Below are positions 41,425 through 55,543 of a stretch of DNA of 64,000 bases, in pieces (position 1 is the stretch's first letter; each line of letters starts with the position of its first letter). The notes under the pieces are model-generated. The model saw nothing but the letters and a program-made list of their open reading frames with translations, searched no databases and had not been told where the DNA came from. The DNA is from Arenimonas terrae (GTDB lineage Bacteria > Pseudomonadota > Gammaproteobacteria > Xanthomonadales > Xanthomonadaceae), in NCBI RefSeq assembly GCF_006265115.1, contig NZ_SMDR01000001.1:372001-436000 (forward strand), read 5' to 3'. The position numbers were made by a program, and so were the translations under genes.

Positions 41425-42315
41425 TCACACGACCTGGCGCAGTTCCGGCACCTCGCCGACGCGGCGCTTCTGCGCGCGCACCAGGCGCTCCATCGTGCCC
41501 AGGCCGCGTTCGCTCAGGCGCATCGCGGCGTCCACCCAGGTCGTCGTGACGGCCATCAGCTCGTCCAGGCTGACCGGGTTGCAGGTGGCGCGCACGGTGT
41601 TCATCGAACGCAGGGCATTGCCCATGCGCTTGCGGCGGCGGACCAGTTCGCGCGCGGCCTGCAGGCCTTCGCCGCGCGGCACCAGCATGTCCACCACGCC
41701 CATGCGGTAGAGTTCTTCGCTGGAATAGACGTTGCCGTCGAGCATCATGCGCTCGGCCTGGGCCGGCGTGACGCGGCGCGACAGGAAGGTGTAGGCGCCC
41801 ATGCCCGGGAACAGGTCGAACAGGACTTCAGGGAAGCCCATGCCGGTGCCTTCCTCGGCGATGATGGTGTGGCAGCACAGCGCGGCCTCGAAGCCGCCGC
41901 CCAGCGCCTCGCCCTGTACGACGGCGATGCTGTGCACGCGGTCGTCGGCCAGGCGCGCGAAGTGGAACGCAACCGAGACGCAGAGCTGGGCGTAGGCCAG
42001 CAGGCGGGCGCGGTCGCCGGTGCGGATCAGGCGGCTGAAGAGCTCCAGGTCGCCGCCGAGGTTGAACACGTCGGAATGCGAGGCGAGCACCAGGTGGCGG
42101 ATCTCGCCGTTGTTGGCCGGCTCGTTGGCCATGCGCGCGGCGATCTGGCGCTGGCATTCGCGCAGTTCGACCAGCAGCGGTTCGGAGAAGCAGGGGCGGT
42201 AGCCGTTGCGGGTGTTGTGGTGCATGAAGCACCACTCGATGCCGGTTTCGGCCTCGGACTTGTGCTCGATGCTGTTGAAGCTGACCTCTCGGTTGATGCT
42301 CTCGACGATGGACAT
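41425..42315 (-). CDS. rpfF: DSF synthase RpfF (crotonase family)
   Basis: 296 residues from the ATG at 42315, with GGAGAA upstream; six more codons are open before it. It makes cis-2-unsaturated fatty acids (DSF) from acyl-ACP by combined dehydratase and thioesterase activity. The two catalytic glutamates are visible in the conserved segments GEALGGGFEAALCC and GMGFPEVLFDLFPGMGAY, as in X. campestris Glu141 and Glu161. Position next to rpfC and rpfB confirms the call over an ordinary enoyl-CoA hydratase. Confidence 0.96.
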   Translation of the reverse strand: MSIVESINREVSFNSIEHKSEAETGIEWCFMHHNTRNGYRPCFSEPLLVELRECQRQIAARMANEPANNGEIRHLVLASHSDVFNLGGDLELFSRLIRTGDRARLLAYAQLCVSVAFHFARLADDRVHSIAVVQGEALGGGFEAALCCHTIIAEEGTGMGFPEVLFDLFPGMGAYTFLSRRVTPAQAERMMLDGNVYSSEELYRMGVVDMLVPRGEGLQAARELVRRRKRMGNALRSMNTVRATCNPVSLDELMAVTTTWVDAAMRLSERGLGTMERLVRAQKRRVGEVPELRQVV

Positions 42316-42457
42316 GGCGGTTCTCCGGGGCAAGGGTAGGGGCGTCGCCCTACACGGTTGTCAGGAGAAAGGCAAGGGCGACGGGGCGAGTGTACACCCG
42401 CCAGTCAGCTTGGCGATGTGACCCGGTCGACCCTCCGGAGGAGAGGGCGGGCGGCCC

Positions 42458-44140
42458 TCAGGCCGCCGGTTTGACGGCGTCGCGCAGCTCGCGGCGCAGG
42501 ATCTTGCCCACGTTGGACTTGGGCAGTTCGGTCCGGAATTCGACCAGCTTGGGGTGCTTGTAGCCGGTGAGGTTCTCGCGGCAGAAGGCCTTGACCTGCT
42601 CGGCGGTCAGGTTCGGATCCTTCTTGACGATGACCACCTTCACGGCCTCGCCCGACTTCTCGTCCGGCACGCCTACGGCCGCCACTTCCAGCACCCCGGG
42701 CATCAGGGCGATGACGTCTTCGACCTCGTTCGGATACACGTTGAAGCCCGAGACCAGGATCATGTCCTTCTTGCGGTCGACGATGTAGAAGAAGCCTTTC
42801 TCGTCCATCTTGGCCATGTCGCCGGTGTGCAGCCAGCCTTCCGCGTCGATCACCTTGGCGGTCTCCTCCGGGCGCTGCCAGTAGCCGGCCATGACCTGCG
42901 GGCCGCGGATGCAGAGCTCGCCGACTTCGCCGACCGGCAGCTGCTGGCCGGCATCGTCCTTCACGCAGGCCTCGGTGGACGGGATCGGCAGGCCGATGGC
43001 GCCGTTGTAGTCGGCCAGGTCCATCGGGTTCATGCAGGCGGCGGGCGAGGTCTCGGTCAGGCCATAGGCCTCGACCAGGGTCACGCCGGTGACCTTCTTC
43101 CAGCGTTCGGCCACGGCCCGCTGCACGGCCATGCCGCCGCCGAGCGAGAGGTGCATGTGCGAGAAATCCACTTCGTCGAAGCCCGGCGTGTTGAGCAGGC
43201 CGTTGAACAGGGTGTTGACGCCGGTGATGGCAGTGAACGGGATCTTCTTGAGCTCGGCGACGAAGCCCTTCATGTCGCGCGGGTTGGTGATCAGGTAGTT
43301 CAGGCCGCCGAACTTCATGAAGACCAGGCCGTTCGCCGTCAGCGCGAAGATGTGGTACAGCGGCAGCGCGGTGATGATCACCTCGTGCCCGGGCTTGCTG
43401 TTCGTGCCCAGCCAGGCCGAGGCCTGCTGCATGTTCGCCACCAGGTTGCGGTGGGTGAGCATGGCGCCCTTGGCGACGCCGGTGGTGCCGCCGGTGTACT
43501 GCAGGAAGGCGATGTCGTGGCCGCGGATGTCGATGTCCGGCAGCGTGTGCCGGGCGCCGCTGGCGAGCGCCTCGCGGAAGCCGATGGCGCCGGGCAGGTC
43601 ATAGTCCGGGACCTGCTTCTTGATGTGGCGCAGCACGAAGTTGATCAGCGCGCCCTTGGGGAAGCCGAGCATGTCGCCCACGCCGGTGAGGATGACCTGC
43701 TTGACCTGGGTCTGCCCGACCACCTCGGCCACCACGTGCGCGAAGTTCTCCAGCACGACGATGGCGCTGGCGCCCGAGTCCACGAGCTGGTGCTTGAGCT
43801 CGCGGGCCGTGTACATCGGGTTGGTGTTGACGACGGTGAGGCCGGCGCGCAGCGCGCCGAAGATCGCGATCGGGTACTGCAGGACGTTGGGCATCATCAG
43901 GGCGACGCGGTCGCCCTTCTTGAGCTTGAGCTCGTGCAGCAGGTAGTTGGCGAACTGCGTGCTGAGGCGGTCGACCTCGGCATAGGTCAGCTGCTTGCCG
44001 AAATTGGCGAAGGCCGGCCGGTCGCCGTAGGTGGCGCAGGCCTCATTGAGGACCGACACGATGGACGCATACTTGTCCATGTCGATCTCCGCCGGGATAC
44101 CCTGCGGATAATTGGCCAGCCAAGGACGTTCCGAACCCAT
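42458..44140 (-). CDS. rpfB: long-chain fatty acyl-CoA ligase RpfB
   Basis: FadD-like enzyme of 560 residues, the same size as X. campestris RpfB. The adenylate-forming P-loop [18 protein letters not shown], the GEICxRG-type segment [15 protein letters not shown] and the C-terminal Lys in [13 protein letters not shown] are present. It activates free fatty acids, including those released by RpfF, and contributes to DSF turnover. Start at 44140 has GGTAGGT upstream. 142 bases separate it from rpfF. Confidence 0.94.
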   Translation of the reverse strand: MGSERPWLANYPQGIPAEIDMDKYASIVSVLNEACATYGDRPAFANFGKQLTYAEVDRLSTQFANYLLHELKLKKGDRVALMMPNVLQYPIAIFGALRAGLTVVNTNPMYTARELKHQLVDSGASAIVVLENFAHVVAEVVGQTQVKQVILTGVGDMLGFPKGALINFVLRHIKKQVPDYDLPGAIGFREALASGARHTLPDIDIRGHDIAFLQYTGGTTGVAKGAMLTHRNLVANMQQASAWLGTNSKPGHEVIITALPLYHIFALTANGLVFMKFGGLNYLITNPRDMKGFVAELKKIPFTAITGVNTLFNGLLNTPGFDEVDFSHMHLSLGGGMAVQRAVAERWKKVTGVTLVEAYGLTETSPAACMNPMDLADYNGAIGLPIPSTEACVKDDAGQQLPVGEVGELCIRGPQVMAGYWQRPEETAKVIDAEGWLHTGDMAKMDEKGFFYIVDRKKDMILVSGFNVYPNEVEDVIALMPGVLEVAAVGVPDEKSGEAVKVVIVKKDPNLTAEQVKAFCRENLTGYKHPKLVEFRTELPKSNVGKILRRELRDAVKPAA

Positions 44141-44693
44141 GCACCTACCCCCGATTGCCGAAAACTGCCGCCCGCAATCCGGGTCGCGCACGCGCGCCGC
44201 GGATTGGAGTATTCACTCGATTGGAGCATACCCCCCGGGGCCAGGCAAGGCGCCCGGCGTACGGAAACGCAGCGTCTTCACACTGCTGCTGGTGGCGCTG
44301 CTGGGGCTGCTCACCGGCTGTTCGCGCGAGCCCCCGGAACAGGCCCTGCGGGCCACCATCGCGACCATGCAGGCCGCCGCCGAGGCGCGCGATTCCGACG
44401 CGCTGGCCGAATCGATTTCGGAGGACTTCGTCGGCCCCGAGGGCATGGACCGGGACACGTTCCGGCGCTACCTGGCCGTGCTCTGGCTGCGCAATCGCGA
44501 GGTCGGGGTCAGCCTGGGGCCGCTGGAGGTCGAGCTGGTGGACGAACGCGCCAATGTCGGCTTCACCGCGGCGGCGACCGGCGGCGAAGGCTGGATGCCC
44601 GACCGCGGCCAGATCTACCGGGTGACCACCGGCTGGCGCATCGAAGGCGGGGAGTGGCGGCTGATTTCGGCGCGCTGGGAACCGACGCTCTGA
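44139..44693 (+). CDS. putative lipoprotein with NTF2/SnoaL-like domain; start uncertain
   Basis: The clear part begins around [20 protein letters not shown], a lipoprotein signal whose lipobox is LLTGC, followed by about 125 residues resembling the SnoaL/NTF2 fold ([20 protein letters not shown], then a Trp-rich end [15 protein letters not shown]). No ATG, GTG or TTG lies in frame just before the signal. The nearest is ATG at 44139, giving an unusual leader of about 40 residues and sharing CATG with the rpfB start on the other strand. A non-standard start near 44223 (ATT) or 44266 is also possible. Function unknown. Confidence 0.55.
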   Translation: MHLPPIAENCRPQSGSRTRAADWSIHSIGAYPPGPGKAPGVRKRSVFTLLLVALLGLLTGCSREPPEQALRATIATMQAAAEARDSDALAESISEDFVGPEGMDRDTFRRYLAVLWLRNREVGVSLGPLEVELVDERANVGFTAAATGGEGWMPDRGQIYRVTTGWRIEGGEWRLISARWEPTL

Positions 44694-44703
44694 CCGGCCA
44701 ATG

Positions 44704-44729
44704 AGAAGGGCGGCCGAGGCCGCCCTTCT
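44704..44729. terminator. bidirectional terminator between the lipoprotein gene and acnA
   Basis: AGAAGGGCGGC pairs with GCCGCCCTTCT around CGAG, followed by TTC on the plus strand and by TCTCAT on the minus strand. It lies between convergent genes. Confidence 0.8.
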
Positions 44730-44754
44730 TCACGCGCCGGACCGGGGGGCCGGA

Positions 44755-47505
<2,751 letters not shown>

Positions 47506-47625
47506 GGACAGGCTCCGGGCTGGATCGGGGAGAGGGCTGGGAGTGGCGCGCAAGGCTGCCGCGCTAGCCCGGCATTATGCCCGAAACCATACCCTCCCGT
47601 CCGCTGCCGGGGCTGCGACCAAGGT

Positions 47626-48240
47626 CTAGGCGCGCGCGGATTCCTGCCATTCGCGCGCCGCCTGCACCAGGGCGCGGCGGCCGAACAGGAAGTCCCAGTA
47701 GCTGCCGCCGAGCTGGCGCCAGAGCACCGCTGCGCGGATCGCCGCGAGCAGGGTGGCGCGCACTTCCCCGACCAGGTCGGGCTGGCCCAGGTAGACCGGA
47801 TTGCCCTGGACCAGCACGCGCGGCCCGATCGGGCTCAGCTCTTTGGCATACAGCTCGCCCAGGCGCGAGAGCACGGTTGGATGGGTCGGGCCCCAGTGGT
47901 CGCGCTGGCGGGCGATCTCCTCCAGGCCCTTGCGCACGCCCTCGACCGCGGCATGGTTGGCAATGAAGCGGCGCTCCAGATGCAGCACGGTCATCGCCAT
48001 GCGGGTGACCGCGGCGTCGCGGCCGCTGCCGCCCTCGAGCTGGTTGACCAGGCGGGCCAGGCCGATGTCGAGCTTGGCGGCGCCGTCGAACACGGCCTCC
48101 GGCGTTTCGGCGTCGAAGCGGAACAGGCTGTCGATGCAGGCACCGAGCGGCCGCGCTTCGGACTGGCCGTTCTGGGCCATCTGCTGGACCAGGTGCACGG
48201 CCTGGAGCAGGCCGGCGAGGGCGAGGGCACGATCCTTCAT
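47626..48240 (-). CDS. hflD: HflD family protein
   Basis: 204 residues, mostly helical, matching HflD ([55 protein letters not shown]). In E. coli HflD is a peripheral membrane protein that affects lysogenisation by lambda; its general role is unclear. It overlaps the mnmA stop by ATGA, the conserved nudJ-mnmA-hflD order. Confidence 0.93.
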   Translation of the reverse strand: MKDRALALAGLLQAVHLVQQMAQNGQSEARPLGACIDSLFRFDAETPEAVFDGAAKLDIGLARLVNQLEGGSGRDAAVTRMAMTVLHLERRFIANHAAVEGVRKGLEEIARQRDHWGPTHPTVLSRLGELYAKELSPIGPRVLVQGNPVYLGQPDLVGEVRATLLAAIRAAVLWRQLGGSYWDFLFGRRALVQAAREWQESARA

Positions 48241-49397
48241 GCGGGACGGGAGTTCATCTCGAGGGGGGCATCGGTGGCGGCGATCACGGCACCGCCCAGG
48301 CACTCGTCGCCACGGTACAGGACCAGGGACTGGCCGGGCGTGACGGCACGCTGCGGGGACGCGAAGGCTACGGAAAGGCGGCCCTGCGCGTCCAGCGCCA
48401 CGTCGCAGGCCTGGTCGGGTTGGCGGTAGCGGGTTTTCGCCGTGCAGCCGAACTCCGCGGCGGGCGGTGCGCCGGCGACCCAGTGCGCGGTCTCGGTCCA
48501 GAGCCGGCGGGACATCAGGTACGGGCTGTCGCCGCCCTGGTCCACGTGCAGGATGTTGCGCGCCACGTCCTTGCCGACCACGAACCAGGGCGCCGCGGCG
48601 CGGCCGCGCACGCCGCCGATCTGCAGGCCCTCGCGCTGGCCCAGGGTGTAATACCAGACGCCGGCATGCTGGCCCACGACCGCGCCGTCGACGCTGCGGA
48701 TCTCGCCCGGCTGGGCCGGCAGGTAGCGGCCGAGGAAGTCGCGGAAATCCCGCTCGCCGATGAAACAGATGCCGGTGGAATCCTTCTTGGCCGCGGTCGG
48801 CAGCTTCGCCTCGGCGGCCAGGCGGCGCACTTCGGCCTTGGGCAGGTGGCCGATCGGGAACCGGGTGCGGGCCAGCTGCTCCTGGCCGAGCTGGTGCAGG
48901 AAGTAGCTCTGGTCCTTGCCCTCGTCGGCGCCGCGCAGCAGCTGCCAGCGGCCGTCGCGCCGGGCGACCTGCGCGTAGTGGCCGGTGGCGATGGCCTCGG
49001 CGCCCAGGGCGCGGGCCTCGTCCAGGAAGGTCTTGAACTTGATCTCGCGGTTGCACAGCACGTCCGGGTTGGGCGTGCGGCCGGCGCGGTATTCGGCGAT
49101 GAAGTGTTCGAACACGCCGGCCCAGTATTCGCGGGCGAAGTTGCGGCTGTGGAAGGGGATGCCCAGCCGGCCGGCGATGCCCAGCGCGTCGCGGCGGTCG
49201 TCCTCGGCGCGGCAGTTGCTTGTCTGCGTCGCTCCCGGCTTCCTGCCTTCCGCGACGTTCGCACTCCCCTGTGCATCATCGTCCCAGTTCTGCATGAACA
49301 GCCCGGCGATCGACTCGCCCTGGCGCTGCAGCAGCAGGGCCGCGACCGACGAATCGACGCCGCCGGACAGGCCGACGATGACCCGGGCGCTGCTCAT
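48237..49397 (-). CDS. mnmA: tRNA-specific 2-thiouridylase MnmA
   Basis: 386 residues. Thiolates U34 of Lys, Glu and Gln tRNAs. The PP-loop SGGVDSSV is at residues 11-18; the catalytic cysteines are in [14 protein letters not shown] and [12 protein letters not shown]. Between NWDDD (37-41) and Cys62 there is an insertion of about 20 residues (42-61) that E. coli MnmA lacks; its codons (GCA, GGG, AGT, AGG, GGA, ACA) are unlike the rest of the gene. The frame is intact and all catalytic residues remain, so the enzyme is probably active. Overlaps both neighbours by four bases. Confidence 0.95.
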   Translation of the reverse strand: MSSARVIVGLSGGVDSSVAALLLQRQGESIAGLFMQNWDDDAQGSANVAEGRKPGATQTSNCRAEDDRRDALGIAGRLGIPFHSRNFAREYWAGVFEHFIAEYRAGRTPNPDVLCNREIKFKTFLDEARALGAEAIATGHYAQVARRDGRWQLLRGADEGKDQSYFLHQLGQEQLARTRFPIGHLPKAEVRRLAAEAKLPTAAKKDSTGICFIGERDFRDFLGRYLPAQPGEIRSVDGAVVGQHAGVWYYTLGQREGLQIGGVRGRAAAPWFVVGKDVARNILHVDQGGDSPYLMSRRLWTETAHWVAGAPPAAEFGCTAKTRYRQPDQACDVALDAQGRLSVAFASPQRAVTPGQSLVLYRGDECLGGAVIAATDAPLEMNSRPA

Positions 49398-49858
49398 GGG
49401 CAGTGGGTGAGGGCCTGCAAGGGGAAACGCCGCCCGGACAGGAAATCCTCGACCGCCCGCCAGACCAGCGGGCTGCGGTGGCGGGCGGTTTCCGCCGCCA
49501 GTTCGGCCGGCGTCAGCCACAGGGCCTGCACGATGCCCTCGTCCAGCGTGCGGTCCGGATGGTGGCGCAGCGGCTCGGCCGCGAAGGCCAGGCGCAGGAA
49601 GTGCCGGCCGTCGGCCGGCGCCTTCCACTGGTAGGCGCCGATGAAGGCGGTCAGGGTCACTTCCCAGCCGGTTTCTTCCAGGGTTTCGCGCAGGGCGGCT
49701 TCCAGCAGGCTCTCGTCGGGCTCCAGGTGGCCGGCGGGCTGGTTGAGCACCAGTTCGCCGCGCACCCGTTCCTCGACCACCAGCAGGCGGCCGTCGCGCA
49801 CCACCACGGTGGCGACGGTGACGTCAGGCTGCCAGAAGCGCCCCTCGCGATAGGTCAA
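49394..49858 (-). CDS. nudJ: NUDIX hydrolase NudJ
   Basis: 154 residues. The Nudix box is complete: [20 protein letters not shown] followed by TGW. E. coli NudJ is a phosphatase on nucleoside and thiamine pyrophosphates and is also encoded just before mnmA. The start is TTG at 49858, fused with the upstream stop as TTGA; no ATG or GTG is suitably placed. The stop overlaps the mnmA start (ATGA). Confidence 0.9.
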   Translation of the reverse strand: MTYREGRFWQPDVTVATVVVRDGRLLVVEERVRGELVLNQPAGHLEPDESLLEAALRETLEETGWEVTLTAFIGAYQWKAPADGRHFLRLAFAAEPLRHHPDRTLDEGIVQALWLTPAELAAETARHRSPLVWRAVEDFLSGRRFPLQALTHCP

Positions 49859-50328
49859 AGGTCGTCCTTGCCGGTCAGGTCGAGTTCGACCTCGTCCGCG
49901 GCGGTGGCGGTCAGGTCGATGGCTTCGTCCAGTTCGTCGGCGCTGGCATCGGCGGCGATCTTGGTGACCAGCATCGCTACCTTCTCCTGCTTGACCCAGG
50001 AGCCGAGCTTGAGCGTGTTGCTGCGCTCGAGCAGGTCGTTGGCGATGGCGGCCGGGAAGGCCGCGCCTTCGGACTGGTAGCCCGGCGACCAGATCTCGCG
50101 CACGCGCATGTGGTTGGTTTCCTCGACCGCCGAGCGCACCCAGACCAGCTGCGTGCGGTTCTCGTCGATGCGTACGGTGATCTGGAAGTCGCCGTCGTCG
50201 TCGATGGTGAACGGCGTTCCCTTCTTCTCGAGCTGCGCCTTCACGACCGGATCGGCGTCGGCGGCATGGACGGCGGTGGCGGAGACGGCAAGGCAGGCGA
50301 GGGCGAGGCAGGCAGCACGCATGGTCAT
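49855..50328 (-). CDS. secreted YbjN-like protein
   Basis: 157 residues with signal peptide ending VHA|AD. The mature part, with [40 protein letters not shown] and an acidic C-terminus, resembles the YbjN/Tir-chaperone-like fold; this is a by-eye similarity. AGGGGAA precedes the ATG. It overlaps nudJ by TTGA and so heads the nudJ-mnmA-hflD operon. Role unknown. Confidence 0.6.
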   Translation of the reverse strand: MTMRAACLALACLAVSATAVHAADADPVVKAQLEKKGTPFTIDDDGDFQITVRIDENRTQLVWVRSAVEETNHMRVREIWSPGYQSEGAAFPAAIANDLLERSNTLKLGSWVKQEKVAMLVTKIAADASADELDEAIDLTATAADEVELDLTGKDDL

Positions 50329-50457
50329 CGGAGTTCCCCTGGATTGGTATTGGGCCGGCTTTCCGGCCCGGCCATTGTCGGCGCAAACGCGGCGGGGCGT
50401 CCATGCCGCGGCCGGCCGCCGGCCGCGCTCTTGCAACCCGGCGGTCCCGGCCCGATT

Positions 50458-50463
50458 TATACT
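50458..50463 (+). promoter_or_regulatory. -10 box of clpS, possibly a leaderless transcript
   Basis: TATACT ends only six bases before the clpS ATG. A TTGCAA lies upstream but at 21 bases, longer than the usual 17. If this -10 is used, transcription would start at or within a base or two of the ATG, giving a leaderless mRNA; no SD sequence is present. Confidence 0.4.
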
Positions 50464-50469
50464 GCCGGC

Positions 50470-50796
50470 ATGCCCCAAGACCCCCATCCCGAACGCGAAC
50501 ACGACCACGGCCTGGCGGTAGAGACGGCCAAGCCCGAGGTGGTGCGCCCGCCGCTGTACCAGGTGGTCCTGCTCAACGACGACTTCACGCCCATGGACTT
50601 CGTGGTCGAGGTCCTGCAGGTCTTTTTCGCCATGAACCGGGAAAAGGCCACCCAGGTCATGCTCCACGTGCACACCCGCGGCAAGGGCGTTTGCGGCGTC
50701 TACACGCGGGAAGTGGCTGAATCGAAAGTGACGCAGGTCAACGAATTCTCCCGGCAGCACCAGCACCCCCTGTTGTGCACCATGGAAAAGACCTAG
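50470..50796 (+). CDS. clpS: ATP-dependent Clp protease adapter ClpS
   Basis: 108 residues. Delivers N-degron substrates to ClpAP. The acidic, His-rich N-terminal tail is followed by [33 protein letters not shown] and TREVAESKV, the family core. It pairs with clpA downstream and with aat (54.8 kb), whose product makes the N-degrons that ClpS reads. Confidence 0.97.
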   Translation: MPQDPHPEREHDHGLAVETAKPEVVRPPLYQVVLLNDDFTPMDFVVEVLQVFFAMNREKATQVMLHVHTRGKGVCGVYTREVAESKVTQVNEFSRQHQHPLLCTMEKT

Positions 50797-50834
50797 GCTG
50801 GCCCCATATCGGAGCAAACGTTCCGGAGTAGCCC

Positions 50835-53111
<2,277 letters not shown>

Positions 53112-53132
53112 ACGACCGCGACTGGCCAGGAC

Positions 53133-53159
53133 CAATGCCCGCCTTCATGGCGGGCATTG
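53133..53159. terminator. terminator after clpA
   Basis: CAATGCCCGCC pairs with GGCGGGCATTG over 11 bp, followed by TCTTT. It also sits just beyond the end of the convergent gene at 53171-54397. Confidence 0.88.
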
Positions 53160-53170
53160 TCTTTCCGGGT

Positions 53171-54397
53171 TCAGCGCCATCGGGCCGGTGGCGGCATCCA
53201 CTCGGATGGCGGGGACGGGGGCAGCGGCTCGCCGGGCGGGTGGACCGCGGTCCGATCGATCACCTCGATCTCCGCGCCGGTTGCTTCGGCGGCCTCGGCG
53301 ACCTGTTTGCCTTCGGCCGGCGTTCCGACAAAAACGATGCGTGCATTCTTCATCGAACCCGGCGACCGGGCCCGCAGCGCCTTCACCAGCAGGGCCGCCA
53401 ACCGGTCGGAGGTCGGAGACGCCAGGATGTAGCGGGTGCCCAGGTAGGGCTTGTCCGGGGAATAGCCCAGGATCCAGTCTGAAATGTCGGGGCTTTCATG
53501 GAATCCCGGATCTTCACCGGGGGCTGCCAGCACCATTCCGCCCATCGGTTCGTCGTCGCCCGCGATGCGGTCGCGCAACTCGAACAGGTAGCGGCGCCAT
53601 TCCCTGGTATTCCGGGACGCCGGGGCCGCCAACGGCATTGCCCGGAGCCGGCGCAGTTCCTGCCAATCGGCCAGGCGCTGGTTCTCGCGGGGGATCGCCT
53701 CGGCCATCGCGCGCTTCCACGCCTTGCCGCCCGGAGGCAGCACCGTTCCGTCCGCGAGCCGGATGCGGACGGGTGCGTGTTTGCGAACTTCGTTGCGTAC
53801 GTAGTTGGGATCGGGGTGCACGACCTGGAGTTCGAGCAAGCGACCGCCATTCACGAACCGGTGCTTGCCGCCCCACCAGCGCGAGCTGACGGACCTTGGA
53901 AGGTGGTGGAGATAGGCCGGCGGCAGGATCTCTTCTAGCGACAGCTTTCGCACCAGGCGGCCCTCGCGATCGTAGATGGCGATGGTGTCATCGCCGTATC
54001 CGGCCGAGTGCCAGTTGTCGAACGTGACGAGGAACGAGGCATCGTCCGCCAACAGCGCGGACACCGGCCCGACGTCGTTGACCAGCGGCCTCTGCCAGAT
54101 CAGTCGCCAGGCGCCCCGTTCGGCCCGCTGCTCGACGCGGGCGATCGGCGTTCGTTGGGCCTCGTCAGCACGTTGGCCCGCCGGCTCGACGCCGTCGATC
54201 TTGTCCTGGAAATACGCCAAGTTCCCGCCCAGCGGTCGCGGGGTGACGGTCACCCGGAACTGGCGGTTCGCGGAGAACGTGACCTTGGTTTCCGGCGATC
54301 CCCAGGAATCCGCCGACGCCGATGCCGGAAAGAGCATCGGCACGACAAGGGCAAGGAGGAAGGCAAGCGCGCGTGGGGCGGCGTGGGCTCTGGTCAT
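53171..54397 (-). CDS. secreted protein of unknown function
   Basis: 408 residues that I do not recognise. Signal peptide ends near ASA|DS. The N-terminal half looks like beta-strand repeats (KVTFSANRQFRVTVTPRP; FLVTFDNWHSAGYGDDTIAIYDREG), possibly a propeller-like domain, and the C-terminal part has an alpha/beta look (MKNARIVFVGTPAEGKQVAEA) before a Pro-rich tail. Codon bias is typical of the window and less GC-extreme in places. It lies alone between clpA and infA. Confidence 0.65.
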   Translation of the reverse strand: MTRAHAAPRALAFLLALVVPMLFPASASADSWGSPETKVTFSANRQFRVTVTPRPLGGNLAYFQDKIDGVEPAGQRADEAQRTPIARVEQRAERGAWRLIWQRPLVNDVGPVSALLADDASFLVTFDNWHSAGYGDDTIAIYDREGRLVRKLSLEEILPPAYLHHLPRSVSSRWWGGKHRFVNGGRLLELQVVHPDPNYVRNEVRKHAPVRIRLADGTVLPPGGKAWKRAMAEAIPRENQRLADWQELRRLRAMPLAAPASRNTREWRRYLFELRDRIAGDDEPMGGMVLAAPGEDPGFHESPDISDWILGYSPDKPYLGTRYILASPTSDRLAALLVKALRARSPGSMKNARIVFVGTPAEGKQVAEAAEATGAEIEVIDRTAVHPPGEPLPPSPPSEWMPPPARWR

Positions 54398-54455
54398 TGC
54401 CGGAGTCTAGCGCTGCGCCGGCGATCCCGGACGGACCCGAAGCGGACAAATCAAA

Positions 54456-54478
54456 ACGGCGGCCCAGGGCCGCCGTTC
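54456..54478 (-). terminator. terminator of infA
   Basis: On the minus strand AACGGCGGCC pairs with GGCCGCCGTT and is followed by TTTGATTTG. It lies about 20 bases after the infA stop. Confidence 0.88.
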
Positions 54479-54497
54479 TTGTTGCCAGGACCGCGTA

Positions 54498-54716
54498 TTA
54501 CTTCATGCGGTAAGTGATGCGGCCCTTGGTCAGGTCGTAAGGAGTCATTTCGACCTTGACCTTGTCGCCGGTGAGGATGCGGATGTAGTTCTTGCGCATG
54601 CGGCCGGAGATGTGGGCGGTGATGACGTGGCCGTTCTCGAGCTTGACCCGGAACATGGTGTTCGGAAGGGTCTCGAGCACCGTGCCTTCGAATTCGATGG
54701 AATCGTCTTTGGACAT
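54498..54716 (-). CDS. infA: translation initiation factor IF-1
   Basis: 72 residues, complete. OB-fold sequence [20 protein letters not shown] and [13 protein letters not shown] are near-invariant IF-1 features. Binds the ribosomal A site during initiation. Located between the Clp genes and aat as in related gammaproteobacteria. Confidence 0.98.
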   Translation of the reverse strand: MSKDDSIEFEGTVLETLPNTMFRVKLENGHVITAHISGRMRKNYIRILTGDKVKVEMTPYDLTKGRITYRMK

Positions 54717-54796
54717 TCTTGGTTTCGCTGGACGGAAAAGCCGCCCTTGGAAGCCGCGCATTCTGCCATGCCCTTGCCGGGCTTGCAAAAATTTGG

Positions 54797-55543
54797 TTAA
54801 TCCGGGGTCGGGCCGGCCAGGGCCGCGGCCGGGAAAGCCGCCACCCGCGCGGTCCAGGGCCCCGGTTCGGCCGCCAGGGCGGTCAGCCGGGCGACCTCGG
54901 CCAGGAAGGCGGGGCGCGGCATCCGCCGCCCGCCCAGGCTCAGCAGGTGCGGGTTTTCGACCTGGGCGTCGAGCAGGGGCCAGCCCCATCCGCGCAGGAT
55001 CCGGACCAGGCCGGCCAGCGCCACCTTCGAGCCGCCCGATTCCGCGCTGAACATGCTCTCGCCGAAGAACATCCGGCCCACGGCCACGCCATAGATGCCG
55101 CCGACCAGGCGCGGCCCGTCGAACACCTCGACGCTGTGGGCATGGCCCAGCCGGTGCAGCTCGACGTAGGCCGCGCGCATCTCCGGCGTGATCCATGTGC
55201 CGTCCTGGCCTGGCCGCGGGCAACGCGCGCAGGCGTCGATGACCGCCGCGAAGGCGGTGTCGGCGCGGACCTGCCAGGGGCTGCGGCGCAGGTCGCGGCA
55301 GAGGCGGCGCGACAGCGCGAAGGCGTCGGTGCGGAACACCAAACGCGGGTCCGGGCACCACCACAGGATCGGTTCGCCGGCCGAGTACCAGGGGAAGATG
55401 CCGTGCCGGTAGGCGTTGAGCAGCCGCGCCGGCGACAGGTCGCCGCCCATGGCCAGCAGCCCGTTCGGATCGCGGGTGGCGCCGTCGGCGGGCGGGAAGG
55501 GCGCCGAGGGATCAGGCGGCAGCAGGGGCAGGCGGATCGGCAT
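54797..55543 (-). CDS. aat: leucyl/phenylalanyl-tRNA-protein transferase Aat
   Basis: 248 residues. Adds Leu or Phe to proteins with N-terminal Lys or Arg, creating N-degrons for ClpS-ClpAP. Recognised from [28 protein letters not shown] (read as [11 protein letters not shown] and GIFPWY), WWCPDPR, and [19 protein letters not shown]. Its start lies 32 bases inside the upstream COG3146 gene, so the two are coupled. Confidence 0.96.
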   Translation of the reverse strand: MPIRLPLLPPDPSAPFPPADGATRDPNGLLAMGGDLSPARLLNAYRHGIFPWYSAGEPILWWCPDPRLVFRTDAFALSRRLCRDLRRSPWQVRADTAFAAVIDACARCPRPGQDGTWITPEMRAAYVELHRLGHAHSVEVFDGPRLVGGIYGVAVGRMFFGESMFSAESGGSKVALAGLVRILRGWGWPLLDAQVENPHLLSLGGRRMPRPAFLAEVARLTALAAEPGPWTARVAAFPAAALAGPTPD

